Shown piece after piece: positions 1 through 7,952 of a DNA stretch of 64,000 bases. Each line of letters starts with the position of its first letter. Positions within the stretch are counted from its first letter, which is position 1. Source of the stretch: Arthrobacter sp. Y81 (lineage in GTDB: Bacteria > Actinomycetota > Actinomycetes > Actinomycetales > Micrococcaceae); contig NZ_PJIL01000013.1 in NCBI RefSeq assembly GCF_002929335.1, forward strand, positions 80,429-144,428, read 5' to 3'. Under the pieces are notes generated by a model. It saw only the letters and a program-made list of their open reading frames with translations, was not told the DNA's origin and searched no databases. A program made the position numbers and the translations under genes.

Positions 1-129
1 CCCGGGCTGTACGCCGCGGGTAACGTCGCGGCCAGCGTGTTCCGTAACAACTACCCCGGCGGCGGCGCCACCCTGGGCTCGGCCATCACCCGCGCCTTCG
101 CCGTGGGCGAGCACCTGGCGAAGCGCTAA
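1..129 (+). CDS. FAD-binding dehydrogenase, C-terminal end (KstD/fumarate reductase flavoprotein type), partial
   Basis: The window opens inside a gene; 42 codons remain before TAA at 127-129. The visible tail reads PGLYAAGNVAAS, then NNYPGGGATLGSAIT and a last helix ending GEHLAKR. A 'GLYAAGN' turn followed by 'YPGGGATLG' is the C-terminal FAD-binding signature of the FAD_binding_2 family, which contains 3-ketosteroid dehydrogenases and fumarate-reductase-like flavoproteins. The substrate cannot be told from the tail. A strong hairpin terminator follows 21 nt after the stop, so this is the last gene of its unit. Confidence 0.75.
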   Translation, partial: PGLYAAGNVAASVFRNNYPGGGATLGSAITRAFAVGEHLAKR

Positions 130-150
130 GCGCACCGGACAACACCACGG

Positions 151-196
151 CAAGGGGCCGACGGCGGGAAAGACCGCCGTCGGCCCCTTGCTTTTT
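151..196 (+). terminator. Rho-independent terminator after the flavoprotein gene
   Basis: Arms CAAGGGGCCGACGGCGG and CCGCCGTCGGCCCCTTG enclose a 6-nt loop and are followed by CTTTTT. The stem contains the GACGGCGG core shared by several other intergenic hairpins in this window. Confidence 0.85.
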
Positions 197-495
197 GCTC
201 CAGACCGGCTCGGCAGTGTGAGGCAGCACACAAAACAAATTCCACCGAAATGATTGCAATGCGGCCAGGCGGTCCGCCACACTAAGGGTGGATCCGCAGG
301 AACGGCAAACGTTCCCGGTCCCTCCGCCGGACGCATCGCGCTGGCCCCGCCCCATCACAGAATGCCGGGCACCCTCGAATCACTTCCAGCCTTAGCCGGC
401 ATTTCTTTGCCCTACCCGATTTCCCTTCCGGAAACAGCCCTCACCAAAACCACCCCCAGACGCCCCTGCCCCTTCACCGCGAGAGAGAGCACCCC
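197..495. other. Intergenic stretch without a recognisable gene
   Basis: About 300 nt between the terminator and the next small gene. Reading frames here are low-complexity and no clear promoter was found. The last bases (CGCGAGAGAGAGCACCCC) carry a purine-rich stretch that can serve as ribosome binding site for the gene at 496. Confidence 0.4.
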
Positions 496-726
496 ATGAT
501 CAAGCACCACTCCGACATCCTCCTCGAGATCATTGCCCACGATCCCGCCACCATCGAAAACGACCTCAACAGTGCCGTGGACATCGCCCTCCGGCACGCC
601 ATGCAGGAGCGCCGTCACGGCGTACTGGTCACCCAGACCGGCTTCAGCACCTATACCGTGGCCGTGAGCCGCGACGTCCCCTACGGCGAAACCCGGGAAA
701 TGCGGCAATGGGCGTCCATGGCGTAG
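496..726 (+). CDS. Small conserved-type hypothetical protein (76 aa)
   Basis: A 76-residue protein starting at ATG with GAGAGAGAG upstream. It has an N-terminal amphipathic helix (about 5-35), then a central ERRHGVLVTQTG segment that looks like a beta hairpin, and a Met/Trp-containing tail. No signal peptide or membrane segment. Codon use is strongly GC3-biased like the neighbours, which supports real coding. I do not recognise a family and assign no function. Confidence 0.6.
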   Translation: MIKHHSDILLEIIAHDPATIENDLNSAVDIALRHAMQERRHGVLVTQTGFSTYTVAVSRDVPYGETREMRQWASMA

Positions 727-857
727 GGACACGCCGCGGGCCCGCACCTGTACGCACCTGCGGCCCGGCTGTAGCGTGGAGCGGTAAGGCCGCCTAGTAC
801 GGTCCGGCGCTTGGAGCAGGCCGGACAGATCCGACACCGCAAGATCAGGAGCAGTCC

Positions 858-1097
858 ATGAGCACGGAACACAACGAGCCCGAAGACATCGTGAGCGACG
901 GAGTCGAGGACAACACAAGCCCGCTGCCGAAGGACAAACCGGCGGACCGGGCCCCCGGCCGCCACGCCGCCTCCGGCCCCGCCGATAGCGGCCCGGCCGG
1001 GTCGGGAGGCACCAAACCCCCGGGACCGGCCGAGGAGCAGAACAGCGAAACCGGAGACGACCGAGGCCTCACCACGGAACCCAGCTCCAGCGACTGA
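858..1097 (+). CDS. Small acidic, disordered hypothetical protein (79 aa)
   Basis: Starts at ATG after AGATCAGGAGCAGTCC, a good ribosome binding site. The 79 residues are almost entirely Asp, Glu, Pro, Gly, Ser and Ala, with no predicted fold, membrane segment or cysteine, so it is probably intrinsically disordered. Short acidic proteins of this kind are common and unnamed in Arthrobacter-type genomes. It is followed after 23 nt by a 24-bp perfect terminator stem. Function unknown. Confidence 0.5.
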   Translation: MSTEHNEPEDIVSDGVEDNTSPLPKDKPADRAPGRHAASGPADSGPAGSGGTKPPGPAEEQNSETGDDRGLTTEPSSSD

Positions 1098-1120
1098 ACA
1101 GGAACCCAGGAACTTAAGCA

Positions 1121-1173
1121 AAGGAGAGGGTCCCGACGGCGGCAAGTGCCGCCGTCGGGACCCTCTCCTTTTG
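1121..1173. terminator. Bidirectional hairpin terminator
   Basis: A perfect 24-bp inverted repeat (1121-1144 and 1147-1170) with a 2-nt spacer, followed by TTTTG on the plus strand. It separates the convergent small acidic gene and the PfpI-type gene. The stem contains the recurring GACGGCGG core. Confidence 0.85.
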
Positions 1174-1200
1174 TGCGCTCCGCGTTGTACGCGGCGCGGC

Positions 1201-1767
1201 TTAGGCCGTCTGGCCCGCGTGCTCGCCTTCTTCGATCTCTTCGAGCAGCTTGTCGTTGAAGGCCCTGAGGTCGCCGGGGTGCCTGCTGGTCACGAAGCCC
1301 TGGTCCACCACCACTTCCTCGTCACGCCAGTCCGCGCCCGCGTTCTTCAGGTCGGTCTGGAGCGTGTGGTACGAGGTCAGCTTACGGCCGCGGACCACAC
1401 CGGCGTCGATGAGGATCCATGGCCCGTGGCAGATCGAGGCCACCGGCTTGTGCTGCTCAAAGAAGCTGCGGGCGAAGGCCTGGGCATCCTTGTCCACGCG
1501 CAGGTGGTCGGCGTTGACCACACCACCGGGGATCACCAGTGCATGGAAATCGGAGGCGTTGGCCTCCGCCACCGTGATGTCGACGTCGAACTTCTCGCCC
1601 TTTTCGGTGCCGTCGTAGCCCTGCAGCTTACCGGCCTTGGGCGCCACCAGGGTGGGCTCGCCGCCGGCTTCCTTCACGGCGTTCCAGGGGCTGGTCAGCT
1701 CCACCTGCTCCACGCCGTCGGTCAGCAGGAACGCCACCTTCTTGCCCGCAATATTGTGCGCTGACAT
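1201..1767 (-). CDS. DJ-1/PfpI family protein (type 1 glutamine amidotransferase fold)
   Basis: A 188-aa cytoplasmic protein of the DJ-1/PfpI superfamily, which includes the PfpI/YhbO 'general stress protein 18' group of deglycase- or protease-like stress proteins. The nucleophile elbow SICHGPW places the conserved Cys at 113 and His at 114, and Glu20 lies in GVEQVE near the N-terminus. Length fits the YhbO group (about 170-190 aa). The start at 1767 is chosen because AGGAGGACAT precedes that ATG; the open frame continues upstream without another good site. The true substrate is unknown. Confidence 0.85.
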   Translation of the reverse strand: MSAHNIAGKKVAFLLTDGVEQVELTSPWNAVKEAGGEPTLVAPKAGKLQGYDGTEKGEKFDVDITVAEANASDFHALVIPGGVVNADHLRVDKDAQAFARSFFEQHKPVASICHGPWILIDAGVVRGRKLTSYHTLQTDLKNAGADWRDEEVVVDQGFVTSRHPGDLRAFNDKLLEEIEEGEHAGQTA

Positions 1768-1967
1768 ATGTCCTCCTCTTGCCGGGTGCCTTACGGGTTT
1801 AACACTAGGAACCCTGGAAATAATAAGCAAGCTGATAATCCTGCTGCCCCGGACAAACCGTGCTAGCACGGAAGCCACGGGCACGACCCCGCGCGCACCA
1901 TGGAAACACCGGACCAGGAGAGCACTCCGGAACCGGAACCCACCCACCCCAATAGGAGCAAGAAGCC

Positions 1968-2462
1968 ATGTCCATGACCGCCGGAACAAAGAAGTCCCGT
2001 CCTTCCCGCGCGAAGATCGCGCTCGTCTCAGCAATGACGCTGGGACTTGCCGCGGGTGGCGTCGCCCTGGCCGCACCGGCCCAGGCCGCCGCCACCAACT
2101 ATGCCTGCACCGTGGTGCCGCTGAAGCCCATCTTTGCCGGCTTCAACTCGTCCGGCACCAAACTGGTGGACTACCGGATCAACGTCTACTGCGCAGCCAA
2201 CCGTTCCGTCTACATCGAGCAGCAGCGCTGGGAGAGCGACGACTGGCCCAACGGTGACGACCATCTCGGCAACTCGTCCTTCAGCCGCTATCTCGGCCCC
2301 ACCAACGGCTGGCACACCATCCACAATGTCCGCACCCTGACCAACACTGAGATCGGCAACGAGGAGGTTTACCACAAGGTCCGCCACCAGGAAGGTGCCA
2401 GCGGTGTCTGGTCGCCGTTCACCGGCTGGACCGGCAGCGGCACGACCTCGATGTCCAACTAG
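1968..2462 (+). CDS. Small secreted protein, function unknown (164 aa)
   Basis: The N-terminus has a positively charged region (KKSRPSRAK), a hydrophobic core (about 18-35) and an APAQA motif, so signal peptidase I probably cuts after Ala40. The mature part is about 124 residues with two cysteines (YACTV and VYCAAN) that could form one disulphide, and many Trp, Tyr, Asn and Gly. Such a composition is typical of small secreted beta-rich actinobacterial proteins; no enzyme motif is visible. GGAGCAAGAAGCC precedes the ATG. It is separated from the convergent response-regulator gene by a strong hairpin. Confidence 0.7.
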   Translation: MSMTAGTKKSRPSRAKIALVSAMTLGLAAGGVALAAPAQAAATNYACTVVPLKPIFAGFNSSGTKLVDYRINVYCAANRSVYIEQQRWESDDWPNGDDHLGNSSFSRYLGPTNGWHTIHNVRTLTNTEIGNEEVYHKVRHQEGASGVWSPFTGWTGSGTTSMSN

Positions 2463-2523
2463 CTCCGTCGAACCAGCAAGGTGTCCAGCTAGCAGGATGT
2501 CCAGCTAGCCAGGTCCTGGCCAA

Positions 2524-2564
2524 CCAACCGGCGGCAGCCCCCGAAAGGGGCTGCCGCCGGTTGG
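2524..2564. terminator. Bidirectional hairpin terminator
   Basis: Arms CCAACCGGCGGCAGCCCC (2524-2541) and GGGGCTGCCGCCGGTTGG (2547-2564) form a perfect 18-bp stem with a CGAAA loop between the convergent secreted-protein and response-regulator genes. No long T-tract on either side. Confidence 0.8.
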
Positions 2565-3221
2565 CTATTGCTGGCGCAGGTAGGTGAGCACGGCAAGGAC
2601 CCTGCGGTGGTCCTCGGGTTCCGGCCGCAGCCCGAGCTTCAGGAAGATGCTCCGGATGTGGGCTTCCACCGTCCGCTCCCCCAGGAACAGGGTCTTCCCG
2701 ATTGCCTGGTTGGTGCGCCCTTCGGCCATCAGTTCGAGGACGTCCCGCTCCCGGCCGCTGAGCTCGTCCTCCCGCTGCTGGCCGTTGTGCGGCCGGGCCA
2801 CCATGCGGGCCACCAGTTCGGGATCGACAGCGGCGCCGCCGGCCGCCACCCGGTGCAGGGCATCGATGAAGTCGTCGATGTCGGAGACGCGCTCCTTCAG
2901 GAGGTAGCCCAGCCCTTTCGCTCCGTTCCCGAAGAGCGACATGGCATTTTCGGTCTCCACGTATTGGGACAGCAGCAGGACCCCCGTTCCGGGCTGGTCG
3001 CGCCGGATGGCCGTGGCGGCCTGGATGCCTTCAGTGGTGAAGGTTGGAGGCATTCGGATGTCGACGACGGCGACATCCGGCCGCAGGGCGGCAACGCACT
3101 CCAGGAGTTCCTGGGCATCCGCGGCCTCACAGACCACCTCCAGCCCTTCGGAACTGAGCAGGGCTGCAAGTCCCCGGCGGAGCAGCGCCGAGTCGTCCGC
3201 AATGGCGACGCGCAGTTTCAT
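2565..3221 (-). CDS. NarL/LuxR-family response regulator (two-component system A)
   Basis: A 218-aa response regulator. The receiver domain (about 1-125) shows the acidic pair IADDS, the phospho-acceptor Asp in VAVVDIRMPP and the conserved Lys in LLKERV. A LuxR-type helix-turn-helix (about 150-215) reads LSGRERDVLELMAEG, then NQAIGKTLFLGERTVEAHI. It starts at an ATG that overlaps the TGA of the upstream sensor kinase by 4 nt, so the two are translationally coupled and certainly partners. Target genes cannot be told from sequence. Confidence 0.93.
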   Translation of the reverse strand: MKLRVAIADDSALLRRGLAALLSSEGLEVVCEAADAQELLECVAALRPDVAVVDIRMPPTFTTEGIQAATAIRRDQPGTGVLLLSQYVETENAMSLFGNGAKGLGYLLKERVSDIDDFIDALHRVAAGGAAVDPELVARMVARPHNGQQREDELSGRERDVLELMAEGRTNQAIGKTLFLGERTVEAHIRSIFLKLGLRPEPEDHRRVLAVLTYLRQQ

Positions 3222-5059
3222 GGCATGTCCTCCGTTGGATCTGCCGAGAACGGCAGCGTTGCAGCCACGGTGGTTCCGCGACCTTCCGGGCTGGTGACAG
3301 CGAGGGAGCCGCCCAGTGCCGCGGCCCGGTCGGCCAGTCCCAGCAGGCCACCGTCGGCGCCTGCGCTGGCCCCGCCGATCCCGTTGTCCGTGACGCGGAG
3401 GCCGATTTCGGTTTCCGTGCCTTCGACGCCGATGAACAGGGTGGAGGCACGGGCGTGCTTGGCCGCATTGGTCACGGCCTCGGCGCAGATGAAATACGCC
3501 GCGAGTTCCACCTGCGGCGGAGGCCTCTGCGGCAGGTCGACCTCCAGCTGGATGGGCAGCGCGGAGCGCTCCGCGAGCGCCGTAAGCGAGCCGGCCAGGC
3601 CCCTTTCCCGCAGCGACGGCGGATAGACGCCCCTGGCCAGTTCACGCAGTTCGGCCAGGGCAACGGCAAGCTCGTCACTGGCGTGGTCCACCAGGTCCTT
3701 CATCTCCACGGGGCTCGCGGCACGCCGCGCCCTGGCCAGGTCCATGGACACGGCGACCAAACGCTGCTGCGCGCCGTCGTGCAGGTCCCGTTCCAGCTCA
3801 CGGCGCCGGGCGTCCCCGGCGGTGACGATCCGTTCCCGGGAGCGGCGGACCTCGACCAGCTGGTCCCGCAGCTGCTGCTCCATGTTCTGGTTGTCCAGGG
3901 CCAGTGACGTGGCGCTCCGCACGGCGGCCAGCAGCTGCGGCTGGTCCCTCAGGGCTTCGTCGAAGACCAGCGCCCCGACGGGCGTGCCGTTGCGTTCCAG
4001 CACCATGGCCGCCCGCCCGGACCCATCCTCCGGGACCGCGCGGGGCACGCCGTCGTCGTCCACGAATCCGGACAACGCCGGCGACCACCGCCACAGGCTG
4101 AGGGTGGGATCCCGGACCGATCTGCGCAGGGCGCGGATGAGCCGGTCGCTGACCGGCGCCATCCCGATCTCCACCATGAGCTCGCTCAGGGCACCGCGGG
4201 CGAACCGGTAACGCCACAGGCCCAGCAGGACGGCGAGCGGGACGATGGCGGTCGCCGGGTACTGCCAGAGCAGGGCCTCGTTGGAGAGTGAGCCGGTCAG
4301 CTGGACCACAGCCAGGGACACCCAGACGGTGGATGCCGTCTTGATGATCACGGCCAGCCACAGTGGCAGGAACGCCGCCCGGTACGCCGGCGAACCGGAC
4401 CGCCAGCGGGACACCAGGACAGCCACAATGGCCAGGCCGACGCCCACCTGGACAATCCTGGAAGCGTCCCCGATGGTGTTGGTGAGCTGCGGGCTGTCCC
4501 ACAGGAGCAGCAGGTTCCGGGACGTCGACTGCCCGGCGGCGATGTGCAGCCGCGGATCAAAGAACGCCCAGCTGGCGGCCGCGATGACCGCCCACGCCGC
4601 AAAGAAGAAAATCACAGCACCGCGTTCCGCCCGCGAGCGCAGGACTCCCGACGGGAAGCTCAGGGCCAGCTGCAGCAGCGGCGGCTGGTACATCAGCGTC
4701 AGCCCCACGCCCACCGTAAACAGGACCGGATCGCTGGACCGCCGCACGCCGGCAGCCAGCCACAGCAGCCCGGCGACCACCAGGAGCAGTCCCGGGTTCC
4801 GGTTGGGCCGGGTCTGCCACGCCGTCACTCCCGCCAGGACAAAGGCCAGCCCCACCGCGATGAACAGCGAAAGCTCGAAAACGGAGAAGGGCGCCCGGTC
4901 CGGGTTCTCGCCCCAGCGGATCACTCCCTGGGCGTTGAGGACCCCCAGCGTGCGGGCGGGATCCTGCAGGGCCGCCGGCCGCCAGTCGATCGAGAGCAGC
5001 ACCAGGGCCAGGACGCCCACGGTGGCAGCCACTACAAGTACCAGTTGCTTGGGAGTCAC
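3218..5059 (-). CDS. Membrane sensor histidine kinase, NarX/DesK-like HisKA_3 type (system A)
   Basis: A 613-aa kinase with a large N-terminal membrane part (about eight to nine hydrophobic segments in residues 5-290), a GAF-like soluble linker (about 300-395), and a HisKA_3 dimerisation domain with ERDLHDGAQQRL (phospho-His near 427). The ATPase domain has an N-box VTNAAKHA, a G1 box DNGIGGA and a G2 box GLLGLADR. GTG at 5059 is preferred because GGAGGGAAGCACC precedes it; an in-frame GTG at 5092 would add 11 residues but lacks a clear binding site. Overlaps its response regulator by 4 nt. The signal is unknown. Confidence 0.92.
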   Translation of the reverse strand: MTPKQLVLVVAATVGVLALVLLSIDWRPAALQDPARTLGVLNAQGVIRWGENPDRAPFSVFELSLFIAVGLAFVLAGVTAWQTRPNRNPGLLLVVAGLLWLAAGVRRSSDPVLFTVGVGLTLMYQPPLLQLALSFPSGVLRSRAERGAVIFFFAAWAVIAAASWAFFDPRLHIAAGQSTSRNLLLLWDSPQLTNTIGDASRIVQVGVGLAIVAVLVSRWRSGSPAYRAAFLPLWLAVIIKTASTVWVSLAVVQLTGSLSNEALLWQYPATAIVPLAVLLGLWRYRFARGALSELMVEIGMAPVSDRLIRALRRSVRDPTLSLWRWSPALSGFVDDDGVPRAVPEDGSGRAAMVLERNGTPVGALVFDEALRDQPQLLAAVRSATSLALDNQNMEQQLRDQLVEVRRSRERIVTAGDARRRELERDLHDGAQQRLVAVSMDLARARRAASPVEMKDLVDHASDELAVALAELRELARGVYPPSLRERGLAGSLTALAERSALPIQLEVDLPQRPPPQVELAAYFICAEAVTNAAKHARASTLFIGVEGTETEIGLRVTDNGIGGASAGADGGLLGLADRAAALGGSLAVTSPEGRGTTVAATLPFSADPTEDMP

Positions 5060-5122
5060 GGTGCTTCCCTCCGCCAAGCTTAAGAATCCCACTTCGCCCG
5101 GCGGCGGGCCATAGCCGGATTG

Positions 5123-5803
5123 CTACCCCAGCAGCCGCCGTTCGTAGGCGAAGGCAACCAGCTGGAGCCTGGTGCGAAGTCCCAGCTTGTCCAGCACGCT
5201 TCGCAGGTGCGTCTTGATGGTGGCCTCGGAGACGAACAGGCTGTCGGCCATCTCGGCGTTGGCCAGCCCCTTGGCCGCCAGCAGGAACACATCGCGTTCC
5301 CGCGCTGACAGCACCTCGAGGACGGAGAGGTCCGGCCCCGCGGAAGGCAACGTGCGGGCTGCATGCTGAAAAAGCTCATGGACGGAGCCTGGCGCGATGA
5401 CGGAGTAGCCGGAGTGGACAGTGCGGATGGCCGCCAGGAGGAATTCAGGTTCCGCGCTCTTGAGCAGGTATCCGCTAGCCCCGGCCTGGACGGCCTCCAC
5501 CACCGCCTGGTCGCGGTTGAAGGTGGTCAGGGCGATGATCTTTGGCTTGTTCGCGCCCTCGGAACCCGCCTGCTGCAGGATGCGCTGCGTGGCGCTGACC
5601 CCGTCGAGCACCGGCATCCGCAGGTCCATCAGCATCACGTCAGGGTTCCGTTCCATCGCGAGCACCACTGCCTGTTCGCCGTCGCCCGCCTCCCCCGAAA
5701 GCTCCATGTCCGTCTGGCTCTCGATGAGCATCCGGATTCCGGCACGGAAGAGGGGCTGGTCGTCCACGAGCGCCACCGAGATGCGCCCTGCGGTATCAGC
5801 CAC
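5123..5803 (-). CDS. NarL/LuxR-family response regulator (two-component system B)
   Basis: A 226-aa regulator with a receiver domain (ALVDDQ acidic pair, phospho-Asp in VMLMDLRMPV, Lys in YLLKSAEP) and a C-terminal LuxR helix-turn-helix (LSARERDVFLLAAKG, then SEATIKTHLRSVLDKLG). It starts at a GTG that overlaps the stop of the partner kinase by 8 nt (GTGGCTGA), showing translational coupling. The open frame extends much further upstream but that part is antisense-like shadow within the kinase gene. A 63-nt gap separates it from system A on the same strand. Confidence 0.92.
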   Translation of the reverse strand: MADTAGRISVALVDDQPLFRAGIRMLIESQTDMELSGEAGDGEQAVVLAMERNPDVMLMDLRMPVLDGVSATQRILQQAGSEGANKPKIIALTTFNRDQAVVEAVQAGASGYLLKSAEPEFLLAAIRTVHSGYSVIAPGSVHELFQHAARTLPSAGPDLSVLEVLSARERDVFLLAAKGLANAEMADSLFVSEATIKTHLRSVLDKLGLRTRLQLVAFAYERRLLG

Positions 5804-7145
5804 GGACGGCCACTTCCGGCCGGGCGTCGCCGAGTGGCGCCGCTTCCAGCTCCGCCGCTTCCGGTCCTGTGGCCTCCCGGTCGTCCGCGCCGCCGGCGCC
5901 AGCGGCGTGCAGCCCGTACGGCACGAATGCGGTGACCCGGAACTGCTCACCGTCCGGGCCCGCGGTGACCCAGCCTCCGGCCAGGTGCGCCCGTTCACGC
6001 ATACCGGGTATACCCCGCCCCACCCGTTCGGTGCCGCCTGTCTCTCCTGCGTCTCCCGACCCGGCGGCGGCCAGGGCGGACGCCACGTGCAGCGCCAGCC
6101 CGGGGCCGGTCCAGTCAAAGTGCAGCCGCACCGCAGTGCCGCGGCCGCCGTGCTTCAGTGCGTTGGTGAGGCACTCCTGGACGATCCGGAACACGGCCAG
6201 CTCCTGGCCGGCGGTCAGCTCCACCGGAGTGCCCGATTCGCTGCGGTGGATCGCCAGGCTACCCTGCCGCATCCTGTCGACCAGCGGGGCCACATCACTG
6301 AGCCGCGGCTGCGGCGTGACCATGCCGTCGTCACGGACCCCTTCGATGACGCGTTGGGCGTCCACGAGGGCACCGCGCGCAGAGCTGGCGATATTTTCGA
6401 GGGCGCTGAGCACGGCCCTGGGCTGGTCCGAACTCAGGTAGCGCGTGCCGTCGGCCTGCGCCGCGATGACTGCCAGGGAGTGGGCCAGGACATCATGAAG
6501 GTCCCGGCCAATGCGCGTCCGTTCCTGCTCCACGATGAGGTCGATTTCCGCTTCCTTCAGGCCCGCCTGGGCAATGTTCCGGGCGTGGAACAGGCTGCCG
6601 CGTTCCTGGTACAGCGCCAACGCAAGTCCGACGGCGGAGCACCCCGCGGCGATGAGTGTCAGGACGGAGAAGAGCTGCCAGCCGTGGACCTGGAGGGCCA
6701 CGCGGTCACCGCCGTACAGGGGGTAGAACCAGCCCACGCCGTAGCTGTACCGCCAGGAGATCATCAGGAACGTCATGGCCACGATAAAGACCGCGTTGGC
6801 CGAAACGGCAATGATGACCGTCCGTTTGCCCGCGGTCCACAGGATGAATGCCAGGGCGATGAACGATCCGATGTAAATGGCCCAGTGGTTCGGATACATC
6901 GCCGGGATGACGTAGAGGAACTGGCCGGTCAGCAGGAGCGCCGTCAGGGCGAGGGAGGCGAGAGGTTGCCACACCGACACGGCGATGGCCAACGTCATCA
7001 GCGCCAGCGGCACTGTTCCCGGCCAGACGTTGAGTCCGGGCCACGGCCCCATCCTTCCTGCTTCGCCAACGCACCACAGTGCGAAGAAAAGAACGGCCGC
7101 CACAGGGGCGCCCCAATGCCGCATTGATCTCAGAAGTGGTTCCAT
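5796..7145 (-). CDS. Membrane sensor histidine kinase, DesK-like (system B)
   Basis: A kinase of about 449 aa: five or six membrane segments (about residues 10-180), a coiled linker, then HisKA_3 with GRDLHDVLAHSLAV (phospho-His near 217) and an ATPase domain with N-box CLTNALKHGGRG and a G2-like GIPGMRERA. The usual DxG of the G1 box is absent; the region reads VASALAAAGSG, as in some actinobacterial members of this family. ATG at 7145 is preceded by AGGGTGACAGGC; an alternative ATG at 7196 would add 17 residues. A disordered tail follows the ATPase domain. Confidence 0.9.
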   Translation of the reverse strand: MEPLLRSMRHWGAPVAAVLFFALWCVGEAGRMGPWPGLNVWPGTVPLALMTLAIAVSVWQPLASLALTALLLTGQFLYVIPAMYPNHWAIYIGSFIALAFILWTAGKRTVIIAVSANAVFIVAMTFLMISWRYSYGVGWFYPLYGGDRVALQVHGWQLFSVLTLIAAGCSAVGLALALYQERGSLFHARNIAQAGLKEAEIDLIVEQERTRIGRDLHDVLAHSLAVIAAQADGTRYLSSDQPRAVLSALENIASSARGALVDAQRVIEGVRDDGMVTPQPRLSDVAPLVDRMRQGSLAIHRSESGTPVELTAGQELAVFRIVQECLTNALKHGGRGTAVRLHFDWTGPGLALHVASALAAAGSGDAGETGGTERVGRGIPGMRERAHLAGGWVTAGPDGEQFRVTAFVPYGLHAAGAGGADDREATGPEAAELEAAPLGDARPEVAVRG

Positions 7146-7388
7146 GCCTGTCACCCTATCCACGCGCCGCGGCGCACCGGTGTCAATGGCTGCCATTTCC
7201 GCCTGAGCTCAACCTCAAAGCCAGCAGATTCATCCTTCGGGCCAGTGATCCTGGAACTTGAGCCAAAATTGCGTCAACCTCGCGGAGTCCCTGATTCTTT
7301 CGTTCCACCCTTGAGTCATAACATCCAGGCGGGAACCCAGCACCCGTGAGAAGAAAGCATCGCAGGCTGCAAGGAAGCAGGACTAGCC

Positions 7389-7862
7389 ATGAAAAAGGCT
7401 CCAGCTGATAACGAGGTCACCGCGATCCACGGTGTCATCACCGATCAGAGTCCGGTGGATTTCCACGCCCTCGGGCTCGCCGGCTGCATAGACCGGCTCG
7501 CCGCCCCGCTCCGGGAGCAGGGGACCTCGGTCCGGTGGGAGACCCCGCACCACGGCATCGAGATACCGGCCGGCAGTGCCGCGCTGCTCTACCACGTTGC
7601 CCAGGAAGCCCTCAGCAACGCACTCAAATACGCGGGCGCCACCGAACTGACCGTCCGGCTCGCTGCAGTGCACCACGGCATCAGGCTGATAGTGGCCGAC
7701 AACGGCGCCGGGTTTGACCGCACCGACCACACCGGCAACCGGCCGCAGGGCTTCGGACTGCTCCTGATGTCCGTCGCGGTCCACGAAGCCGGCGGCACCG
7801 TAACCGTCGACACAGCCCCCGGCAAGGGCACCTGCGTCACGGTCACGCTTCCGCTGGACTAA
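7389..7862 (+). CDS. Orphan HATPase_c module (truncated NarX-type kinase-like protein)
   Basis: A 157-aa soluble protein consisting of only the last part of a NarX/LiaS-type histidine kinase. Residues 20-50 (DFHALGLAGCIDRLAAPL) match the connector that normally follows the phospho-His helix, and the ATPase domain has an N-box HVAQEALSNALKYA (Asn77), a G1 box DNGAGF (104-109) and a G2 box GFGLLLM (121-127). There is no phospho-His helix, sensor or membrane segment. GGAAGCAGGACTAGCC precedes the ATG. It lies divergent from the two-component pair. It may be a regulator of the neighbouring kinases or a degenerate kinase end. Confidence 0.75.
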   Translation: MKKAPADNEVTAIHGVITDQSPVDFHALGLAGCIDRLAAPLREQGTSVRWETPHHGIEIPAGSAALLYHVAQEALSNALKYAGATELTVRLAAVHHGIRLIVADNGAGFDRTDHTGNRPQGFGLLLMSVAVHEAGGTVTVDTAPGKGTCVTVTLPLD

Positions 7863-7952
7863 CCACACGATTCTCTGGGGGGATCACCATGCATCTCAGC
7901 CCGGGCCGCTGCGCCCACGGAACCAACTACCGGCTCCAGTATCATTTTGCTC

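Noticed and set aside
254..499. 81-codon frame before the first small gene
   Set aside because: Pro/Ser/Ala-rich, no ribosome binding site, overlaps the next gene; poor coding character.
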